Shown: piece after piece, positions 57,643 to 64,000 of the stretch
Layout of the letters: each line of letters begins with the position of its first letter
Position numbering within the stretch: the first letter of the stretch is position 1
Source of the DNA: a virus
IMG/VR virus record: IMGVR_UViG_3300013014_000024
Location: 33,695-97,694 of that record
Strand: one strand, 5' to 3'
DNA length: 64,000 bases
Notes under the pieces: generated by a model
Seen by the model: the letters and a program-made list of their open reading frames with translations, nothing else
Told to the model about the DNA's origin: nothing
The model's database searches: none
Program-made: the position numbers and the translations under genes

Positions 57643-58338
57643 ATGAAAAAAATAAGTATTAGTGAAGCGACTACTTCAGGTTCTTCGGGTAAATTTAAGG
57701 TACCAATAGTACTTGCACCCCAACTATGGAAAGACGACCAAGTAGGTCCGTTTACAGAACCTGTTTATCATTATAAGAATGCAGAATTGGCATATGAAGA
57801 AGCTGATGGTGATTATAAAGAAAGTCCTGCCGAAAGAGCAAAAATAGAAAGAAAAACTAATAAAGTTTCTCAGGTTGATATGTATTTAAAAAAATTTTAT
57901 ACAGGTCAGAATGATGAGGATGGAAGCAATATTGCCGACATTGAAGCTCCAAAAGAAGTTATTAATAAAATTACTAATATGAAAGAAAGTTTTCTTAAAG
58001 AAGATTTAGGTGTTTGGTTTGGTACCAAGAAAAAACCTAAAGGCAGTAAACAACCTGCAGGTCCGTGGGTTAATATATGTAGAAAAAAAGAAGGTGGAGG
58101 TCATCCTCCGTGTGGTAGACCTGAAGCTGAAAGTAAAGGATATCCTAAATGTAGGGCAAGAAGTGTTGCATCAAATATGACTGATTCACAAAAGAAATCG
58201 GCGTGTTCTCAAAAAAGAAAAGCGGAAAAATCACACTCAAAATTAGGTACAGGAAACAAACCTAAAATGGTTTCATATAAACCAAAGAACGAAGGATTAA
58301 GAGATTTGATTTTAAAGGTTTTGAAAGAGAGTTTTTAA
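57643..58338 (+). CDS. DUF5872-like protein with terminal tag-like helix
   Basis: 231 residues. TATTTAT (57631-57637) is 5 nt before the ATG. The C-terminal half, DLGVWFGTKKKPKGSKQPAG, then PWVNICRKKEGGGHPPCGRP and YPKCRARSVASNMTDSQKKS, matches from memory the Cys-rich DUF5872 of phages. It ends GLRDLILKVLKESF, an amphipathic helix like the N-terminal tags but at the other end. Probably packaged or structural. Confidence 0.82.
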   Translation: MKKISISEATTSGSSGKFKVPIVLAPQLWKDDQVGPFTEPVYHYKNAELAYEEADGDYKESPAERAKIERKTNKVSQVDMYLKKFYTGQNDEDGSNIADIEAPKEVINKITNMKESFLKEDLGVWFGTKKKPKGSKQPAGPWVNICRKKEGGGHPPCGRPEAESKGYPKCRARSVASNMTDSQKKSACSQKRKAEKSHSKLGTGNKPKMVSYKPKNEGLRDLILKVLKESF

Positions 58339-58742
58339 TTTGGTTTCATATTATCCAAAATATTTTTTAAAGAATGCTGTATGTTTTTCTTTATTTCTTT
58401 CTCAAAATTGTCTCTTTTTTTCTCTAATGTTTGATTAAAAAAATCAATTAAAGTGTTATATAGTTCATCACTTTCAATATAAACACTATAACTATATATG
58501 TGATTTATTATTAAAATATTACGAACATCAATAACAACGTATATATTTTTATTGTCGTGTCTTATAAATCTTTTATTAGAAATAGGTGCTATATATAATA
58601 TAGAATCTTCTAATTTTATTAGATTTTTCGCAATTTCAACTGCATATTTTTCTTCGTCAGATACTATAGGTTTAGGGTTAAATTTATCTCTTAAGTAAAG
58701 ATAAATTTTAAATATGGGTTTAAACGGTTTGTTTACTTTCAT
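58335..58742 (-). CDS. Hypothetical protein, 135 aa
   Basis: Basic start (MKVNKPFKPIFKIYLYLRDK), beta-rich middle (ILYIAPISNKRFIRHDNKNI) and a helical end. Not recognised. Host-type TATATTTG (58747-58754, minus strand) is 4 nt before the ATG, so it is probably early although it lies among late genes. It overlaps the neighbour's stop by 4 nt. Confidence 0.75.
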   Translation of the reverse strand: MKVNKPFKPIFKIYLYLRDKFNPKPIVSDEEKYAVEIAKNLIKLEDSILYIAPISNKRFIRHDNKNIYVVIDVRNILIINHIYSYSVYIESDELYNTLIDFFNQTLEKKRDNFEKEIKKNIQHSLKNILDNMKPN

Positions 58743-58769
58743 GATGCAAATATAGATATAATCTATAAA

Positions 58770-59234
58770 TTAACAATATGCCCCTGAACAATGTTTTTTA
58801 CCATCTAATCCTTTTATTTTTCCTTGACACACTTGTACGGCGAACCCATTTCCATAAGCTGAGGGCCAAACTTTATATTTCGCCTTTGCCGCCGCCTTTC
58901 CTCTTTCGCATAGTTTAGTTCCAGCTTTTTTTCTACCCTCATTAATATCCTCATAATCCAAATAATCAGATTCTTTTGACATTTCATTCTTAAAAAAATC
59001 AAACACTTGGTCAATATTTGTTTTAGCTTCTGATATATGGTCATCAGCCCAATCATGCCCGTGTTGAATTATTTCATCAATTTTATTAGGGTCCATTTCT
59101 AACATCATTTCACATTGTCTTTTTATTTGTTCTAAATTACTGAAGAACATATAATTACTCTGTTCTTGTTCATTTAAAACTTTCTTAACTAATCTTGTAA
59201 TGTCCGATTCTTTTAATTTTATTATTTTTCTCAT
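58770..59234 (-). CDS. Virion-tagged Cys-containing protein
   Basis: 154 residues. IIKLKESDITRLVKKVLNE at the N terminus is the shared tag in its longest form. The C-terminal 60 (GTKLCERGKAAAKAKYKVWP, then SAYGNGFAVQVCQGKIKGLD) is a module widespread in phages, related in style to DUF5872. It follows the gene at 59236 by 1 nt, so both are probably packaged. Confidence 0.82.
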   Translation of the reverse strand: MRKIIKLKESDITRLVKKVLNEQEQSNYMFFSNLEQIKRQCEMMLEMDPNKIDEIIQHGHDWADDHISEAKTNIDQVFDFFKNEMSKESDYLDYEDINEGRKKAGTKLCERGKAAAKAKYKVWPSAYGNGFAVQVCQGKIKGLDGKKHCSGAYC

Positions 59235-59235
59235 A

Positions 59236-59979
59236 TTATTTCCAACTATCTAAGTTTAGTGTTTTTATTTGGCTTAAAATTTGGTCGTTAATTGTTGAAT
59301 ATTTTTTAAAATGATAAAGTGAATTATCAATAAGAGACATCAAAGCGGTTTTTCTTTGCTGTGGTATGTTTAAGGACGTTACTTTTGTCTTTAACTGAGA
59401 TAACTCATTCATCACACTTTCGTTTGGAATATCCAATTTTTTTAGTTTTTTAATAAGGATTTCTAGTCTACTCATACTTTTAAAGTAATCCATACCATAT
59501 CCTCTTTTAACTCCCTTAATACCTCTATATAAATCTTTAGCATCATCAAAAATACCTTCTTCAACTTCTTGTTCAGATATTATTTTTTTTACTAACCTAT
59601 TTAAATCCGATTCTTTTAATTTAATATAATTTTCATTTATATTATGTTCAACTTTTACTGCTTTAACTGAAACACTTACAAAACCAATTTTTTCATCTGT
59701 TTTAAGTTCAAATTCTTTTTCAGATGGATTATTTGCAAAGTTTATCAATTGATTTAAACGGGATATATCCAAAACTTTACTTCTACCTGACCTTCCAGTT
59801 ATTTTTAAACCTTCTTTAGTTAATTCTAAATTTGATACATTAATTTCAAAATTTCCTGGTTTACCGGTTAGTTTTATATGTACCGGCACATTTTGTTTAT
59901 TAAAAATAATTAAATTTCCTGTTTTAAGGTCAAGTGAAATTTTTGTTTGACCGGGTCCTACAACTATTGATGACGCCAT
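59236..59979 (-). CDS. Tail-associated protein with internal tag
   Basis: 247 residues. The first 110 are beta-rich (SLDLKTGNLIIFNKQNVPVH). Then YIKLKESDLNRLVKKIISE appears internally at about 117-135, followed by a helical domain. An internal tag is odd if it is a cleavable leader, and may mark a fusion of two genes. It overlaps the next gene by 1 nt. Confidence 0.8.
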   Translation of the reverse strand: MASSIVVGPGQTKISLDLKTGNLIIFNKQNVPVHIKLTGKPGNFEINVSNLELTKEGLKITGRSGRSKVLDISRLNQLINFANNPSEKEFELKTDEKIGFVSVSVKAVKVEHNINENYIKLKESDLNRLVKKIISEQEVEEGIFDDAKDLYRGIKGVKRGYGMDYFKSMSRLEILIKKLKKLDIPNESVMNELSQLKTKVTSLNIPQQRKTALMSLIDNSLYHFKKYSTINDQILSQIKTLNLDSWK

Positions 59980-61484
59980 TATTTTTTATTTACGATTTGA
60001 AAAGTTAATTCTTTTTTATAAGTATCTTCTTCTCCACTAATATTCACTCTCATATCAACATAATATTGATTTGGAATTTTATCTCTTGTATCAAACATAA
60101 AGTAATACTCATTAGGTGTTCTATTAACTTTAGTCCAATCTTGGACTTGAACTTCGGTAGTACCTTCTTTAACGTATATTCTATAGTAGGCTTCAATATT
60201 TTGAAGTAATTGTTGGGTTGTGTACGCCTTTTTAATTGTAATACCAACTTTTCTAACGTCGGTATTTAATATTTTTTCGTCTTGTAATATTCCATAAAAA
60301 TTAAAACCAAATTGAGACGGTTCTTTTGTGTTTGAACCTATCTGTATTTTAGCTTGATAAGGTTTTAATGTAAATTGATTTTCAACATTAGGTATTGATT
60401 GTCCATTAATTGTTAAACCTGACCATATATCATAAAATTGACATGGTGCGGTATATCCTGTTAAACCATTTGGTATTACAACTTCATATACACCTTTAGT
60501 TTTTAAACATGTTTGTAAAGAACCCATGTTTGGTACTAAAGCACCAGACCTATCATTAATTCTCACAAATGGTTTTGAATCTAAATTAATAGGTACTCCA
60601 TTTTCATAAATGTATAAAAACAATTTATTCGTTTGATTTTTAACAAATGTATTTCTATCATCCTGAATCAAATCATCATAATCGGTTAATAGATAAGGTT
60701 GATAGTATGTTTGAGTATGTCTTGTGAAAAACCCTACAGAGTATGATTCGGTTAATCCTGTGAGGTTTTCAACATCAGGCACATACGCTATCCCCCATCC
60801 TGTAACACCTGTTAAAGTTCCTAATAGGATTGAATTAATTTCTTCGGTCATGTCCATATTAATATCTTCATTTCCAAATTCAAAATGTTGTCTATCAATA
60901 ATGGTTAAACCTGAATATTTAACTACGCCCTCATTTTTATTGTTATATATTCCTGGTTGAGACCAGTCGGTGATATTTGTTTTTTTATACCAATTTGAGG
61001 GTCTATCTGAATAACTTCTCGGGTCAACATAATTTATCGGGTATAAACTTCCAAACATACCATTTTGATTCATGTTGGTATCTGTAAAATCATATCCAAC
61101 TCCTTCATCCCAAGATTGAAAATTTCCTGTATTTCCAGATGTTTTTGGTATTCTAAAAAGAATTAAATCAAATGAAGAAGCCCTTCTTCTACCGTCTGAC
61201 ATTTCGGTATTTAATAATTCTTCATCAAATGCACATGTATTTGTCATCTGTAAAGTATGAGTCATGGCAGATGTACACCCTGTTGAGATTTCTCCTGTAT
61301 TAATTTTATCCTGTAGAAGTTCTAAATCTAAATTAAAGATAAATCTTGTGTATCCGTAATTTGGTATTAATAAATCGGACGAACCAAAATTTAATTGTAA
61401 CACCGGATTTCTCCCTGTATTAACATATGAATTAGAGATAATAGTGTTGTTTTTGTTAATATACGACCTAAGTAATGACATCAA
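59979..61484 (-). CDS. Tail or baseplate structural protein
   Basis: 501 residues, beta-rich with many Gly, Asn and Thr. VNTGRNPVLQLNFGSSDLLI at the N terminus and repeated Thr-Gly motifs are typical of phage baseplate-wedge or fibre-connector proteins. TATTTAT lies 13 nt upstream on the minus strand. Exact role unknown. It is followed by the tag-bearing genes. Confidence 0.82.
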   Translation of the reverse strand: MMSLLRSYINKNNTIISNSYVNTGRNPVLQLNFGSSDLLIPNYGYTRFIFNLDLELLQDKINTGEISTGCTSAMTHTLQMTNTCAFDEELLNTEMSDGRRRASSFDLILFRIPKTSGNTGNFQSWDEGVGYDFTDTNMNQNGMFGSLYPINYVDPRSYSDRPSNWYKKTNITDWSQPGIYNNKNEGVVKYSGLTIIDRQHFEFGNEDINMDMTEEINSILLGTLTGVTGWGIAYVPDVENLTGLTESYSVGFFTRHTQTYYQPYLLTDYDDLIQDDRNTFVKNQTNKLFLYIYENGVPINLDSKPFVRINDRSGALVPNMGSLQTCLKTKGVYEVVIPNGLTGYTAPCQFYDIWSGLTINGQSIPNVENQFTLKPYQAKIQIGSNTKEPSQFGFNFYGILQDEKILNTDVRKVGITIKKAYTTQQLLQNIEAYYRIYVKEGTTEVQVQDWTKVNRTPNEYYFMFDTRDKIPNQYYVDMRVNISGEEDTYKKELTFQIVNKK

Positions 61485-61501
61485 TCTTTTTTAGATAAAT
61501 A

Positions 61502-63010
61502 TCAATTTATTCGTATATTCTCATTTAATATTTTATTTGCCGCATTTTGAAGTTCTGTGAGCATTCCTGTTGTGCTAGAACCATCGTAAGCAATAGGTAC
61601 TGGTGGTAATCCAGGAAATGAGTGTGTGTGGGAGGTTAAGAATCTAACAATAATATTAATTAATTGCATTAGTTCTTCACCTCTAACCATGCTTGAAGTT
61701 TTTGGTATAATCTCTTGGACATATTGTTCATTTGTAATACCATATAAAGTGCCATCAAAATTAATTCCACCCTTTCCTGGTATTTCAGATTTTTGAGATA
61801 ATAAAAATATTTTATCTGCTCCAAAACTTCCCATAGTTACAGGAGTTTTATTAAATTTATAAACGTCCTGACTAGATTTTTTAATTTTAAATGGAATACC
61901 TAATTTATTTTCAGCATAAATTAATTCGTAGCCAAATTTTTTTGTACTACTATTTAATCTTATTTTATTAAAAACGTCATTAACTAACTTATAAGATATT
62001 TTGTCAGTAGATTGATTAACATTTGAACTAATCAAAGAATACATTGATGGAGTTGGTCTATAATATATTGGAAACTTAGAAATAGGATTGAAAATAACTC
62101 TACCATCAATTTTGTTTTTTGAATTAAACAAATAAATTGTTTGATTAATAAAATTAACTGTATCATCAAACCCAAGAGCTCTAAATTCTTGTACTAAAAC
62201 TAAAGATTTTAAATCTTCAATTTCAGAATCAACTTTAATATTTTGTGAGTTAACTCTTAAATCAGGTTTTAATTTATAAAGATAAACATATCCACTATAT
62301 TTGTTTTGAGTATTTTCAGGATTAATTATTTGATATTCAATAACGTAATTTGTCATTACAACGTCCTCATCTAATTCTGTAAAATTTTTTGTTGAATCGT
62401 AAGTTTTATTAATATCAAACTTGGTTAATTGTAAAAATCCTCCCCTGTCGTTACCAACAGGTAAAGTATTTTGTCTTAAGTTACCTTTTATTTTATTTGT
62501 TCTAATTAAAACACCATTTTCTTTAACAATAACATCAGCATTTCCTCTACCTAATAAAGCGTTATCTCCAGGTTCAGGAAATACTCCTTTAGATAAATTA
62601 TTTGCATACGTACCGTCTTGATTTTTTATTGGTAACGGATTCGTAAATTGAACCCCAACACCTGTAAATTTTTGAGCACCTACATAATATTCAAAAGGAG
62701 ATGTGGTTGGCGATGAAAACATTGCTTGCACATAGAATTGATTCCTATATTTGAAATCATTGTTATAATATAGAATATAGATTAATTCTTCTACTTTAGG
62801 TACTTGATATAAAAAATATGGTAATAATGGATTAAAAATGAAAGGGTCTCTTGTTGACCACGGGTCTTTTTTAGGGTTCCATGGTGGATTATCAAAAGAT
62901 TTTAACATATCACTATAGTTGTCCGTCAACAATCTAGCCCTAACCCTACCCAACATTAAAGGGTCTTCATTATCTAAAACAACACATTGATATAATAATT
63001 GTTTACTCAT
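61502..63010 (-). CDS. Baseplate hub protein with N-terminal OB fold (gp5/VgrG-like)
   Basis: 502 residues. CVVLDNEDPLMLGRVRARLL, then WSTRDPFIFNPLLPYFLYQV and PKVEELIYILYYNNDFKYRN are the OB-fold domain that starts gp5-like hub or spike proteins. GVFPEPGDNALLGRGNADVI with VKENGVLIRTNK follows the same families. No lysozyme domain is present, unlike T4 gp5. It overlaps the small gene upstream by 4 nt. Confidence 0.88.
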   Translation of the reverse strand: MSKQLLYQCVVLDNEDPLMLGRVRARLLTDNYSDMLKSFDNPPWNPKKDPWSTRDPFIFNPLLPYFLYQVPKVEELIYILYYNNDFKYRNQFYVQAMFSSPTTSPFEYYVGAQKFTGVGVQFTNPLPIKNQDGTYANNLSKGVFPEPGDNALLGRGNADVIVKENGVLIRTNKIKGNLRQNTLPVGNDRGGFLQLTKFDINKTYDSTKNFTELDEDVVMTNYVIEYQIINPENTQNKYSGYVYLYKLKPDLRVNSQNIKVDSEIEDLKSLVLVQEFRALGFDDTVNFINQTIYLFNSKNKIDGRVIFNPISKFPIYYRPTPSMYSLISSNVNQSTDKISYKLVNDVFNKIRLNSSTKKFGYELIYAENKLGIPFKIKKSSQDVYKFNKTPVTMGSFGADKIFLLSQKSEIPGKGGINFDGTLYGITNEQYVQEIIPKTSSMVRGEELMQLINIIVRFLTSHTHSFPGLPPVPIAYDGSSTTGMLTELQNAANKILNENIRIN

Positions 63011-63213
63011 TTACCTCTTGATTGATATTCTTTTAATATTAAATTATACAATTCCTCTATATTATCTAAATAATAAGTTAGATTAATTATATTTTGTTTT
63101 GTGGATTCAAAATCAGTAGTTAGTAAATCCATAGATTTAATTAACTCTGAATTTGGTAGATTTTTTAAATCTGATTGTTGAGCTATAATATTTTCTAATT
63201 CTTCCTTTAACAT
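63007..63213 (-). CDS. Small coiled-coil protein in the tail operon
   Basis: 68 residues, helical (MLKEELENIIAQQSDLKNLP, then YYLDNIEELYNLILKEYQSR). It overlaps the hub gene by 4 nt and follows the next upstream gene by 3 nt, so it is coupled to both. A chaperone or connector is possible. Confidence 0.72.
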   Translation of the reverse strand: MLKEELENIIAQQSDLKNLPNSELIKSMDLLTTDFESTKQNIINLTYYLDNIEELYNLILKEYQSRGK

Positions 63214-63216
63214 ATT

Positions 63217-64000
63217 TTAATATTTTTTTCCGGCTGTAGATAGTAATCCATATGGAGGGGGCAATGTTATTGACGTTAATACTTTTCCATTTTGAGTTTC
63301 TTCTTCGTCCATTCCACTGATTATTGACTTTGAAAAGAGATTCATCAGGTTAGGAGAACCGTCAGGCATTGCTCCTGTTGGTAGTCCTAATTTTTCAAGG
63401 TTTTCTATTAAATTTAAAACCGCTCTTTCTGCAGAAAACCCTGGCAATAATGATGCAAATTGATTTAAAAACGCAGGTACTTTAAATATTTTTTTTCCAC
63501 TATAATCGTTAATTAAACTTAACAACATTGCTATTTCATCAAGCAAAGATTTACATTTTCTATAATCAATAAAAATTTTGATAAAAACGTATGAAAGTTG
63601 TAGTAATCTTATTACAATAGCGTATTCCTTACTTAATTTTGATTTTTCAATATCTTTTACAATTGCACTCACTAAATTAAAAAGGTCTTTTTTTAATGTA
63701 TTAAACAATGTTTGAATAAAAATTGTTGAAATTCTTGAAACTAAATTAATAACAAATGACCTATTTTTTTTCACAAAATCAACACTATCGTTAACTGTAC
63801 CTGAAATATTTTGACCAAAAGTTGTTCCTGATTGTAAAACTGAATTAGCTGATTGTATTATTTCATTTTGTGATGAAATTGTTTTGTTTATTTCTTTTTT
63901 TGCCATTTTTTCTAACTCATATATCACAGTATAGAAAGGTAAAAGTACTTTTGGGTTTAATATTGAGGATGCTAAAGCAATTGGTAAATTTTTAATAAAA
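63217..64000 (-). CDS. Structural protein, partial (continues beyond the right edge)
   Basis: The frame is open to the last base of the window; upstream of GTG 63927 it reads FIKNLPIALASSILNPKVLL, so the listed starts at 63927 or 63906 are internal. At least 261 residues, helical, with hydrophobic stretches (FVINLVSRISTIFIQTLF and AIVIRLLQLSYVFIKIFI) and a C-terminal LTSITLPPPYGLLST. Probably a large tail or baseplate protein. Confidence 0.8.
   Translation of the reverse strand, partial: FIKNLPIALASSILNPKVLLPFYTVIYELEKMAKKEINKTISSQNEIIQSANSVLQSGTTFGQNISGTVNDSVDFVKKNRSFVINLVSRISTIFIQTLFNTLKKDLFNLVSAIVKDIEKSKLSKEYAIVIRLLQLSYVFIKIFIDYRKCKSLLDEIAMLLSLINDYSGKKIFKVPAFLNQFASLLPGFSAERAVLNLIENLEKLGLPTGAMPDGSPNLMNLFSKSIISGMDEEETQNGKVLTSITLPPPYGLLSTAGKKY

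Noticed and set aside
2097-57643. T4-type late promoter TATAAATA
   Set aside because: The recurring heptamer reads TATTTAT in the gene's own orientation; TATAAATA appears only as its complement, so a T4 gp55-type site is not supported.
1-64000. SmpB gene to accompany the tmRNA
   Set aside because: No protein of about 150 residues with SmpB character was found in the window; the phage may use host SmpB or encode it elsewhere.
1-64000. Stop-codon reassignment, suggested by the in-frame TAA in the kinase gene
   Set aside because: TAA, TAG and TGA all end clear genes here (for example thyA, terL, the capsid gene), so the kinase stop is a local event.

Overview
The window is a stretch of a large, AT-rich (roughly 30% GC by eye), T4-related tailed phage (myovirus type) that infects a member of the Bacteroidota, most likely a flavobacterium. 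The phage call rests on a head-gene cluster in T4-like order: large terminase (46890-48647), portal (48691-50529), prohead protease (52010-52729), acidic scaffold-like protein (53058-54572) and major capsid protein (54607-56400), followed by baseplate and tail genes on the minus strand to the right edge. The host call rests on three things: promoters of the Bacteroidota type (TAnnTTTG -7 element), almost no Shine-Dalgarno sequences, and a small gene for ribosomal protein bS21 of the flavobacterial type. Family names below come from recognised motifs; no database search was run.

Layout. 1-10400: mostly minus-strand metabolic genes, with thymidylate synthase, an RNA ligase of the T4 Rnl1 type, a glycosyltransferase, a phosphoesterase, many small genes and a P-loop kinase broken by a stop codon beside a homing endonuclease. 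10500-16000: plus-strand, probably virion-associated proteins. 16000-17400: ClpP protease, an HNH nuclease and a 30-codon gene. 17450-25020: an array of tRNA genes, several of them irregular, with two homing endonuclease genes whose ends run into tRNA sequence. 25000-33100: lipoprotein, two peptidoglycan-hydrolase-like genes, a HAD phosphatase, an LpxH-like phosphoesterase next to a glycosyltransferase, three more tRNAs and a ncRNA candidate. 33755-34341: a tmRNA gene interrupted in its T-loop by a 197-nt group I intron. 34400-40500: M20-type peptidase, ClpC-like ATPase and Hsp20, the last two divergent around a pair of dyad operators. 40500-64000: lysozyme fusion, Thr/Pro-repeat protein, head cluster, bS21, and tail and baseplate genes.

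Two systems stand out. First, the phage carries most of a protein quality-control pathway: tmRNA, ClpP, a ClpC-like unfoldase with a ClpP-docking loop, Hsp20 and a peptidase. SmpB is not in the window. Second, it appears to use its own translation and transcription grammar. At least eighteen genes have the heptamer TATTTAT exactly 4-6 nt before the start codon, and four more have the host-like TAnnTTTG at the same place. Both imply leaderless or nearly leaderless mRNAs, in a phage that also encodes its own bS21. A third theme is a short terminal motif shared by at least eight otherwise unrelated proteins. It looks like a capsid-targeting sequence ending in a prohead-protease site.
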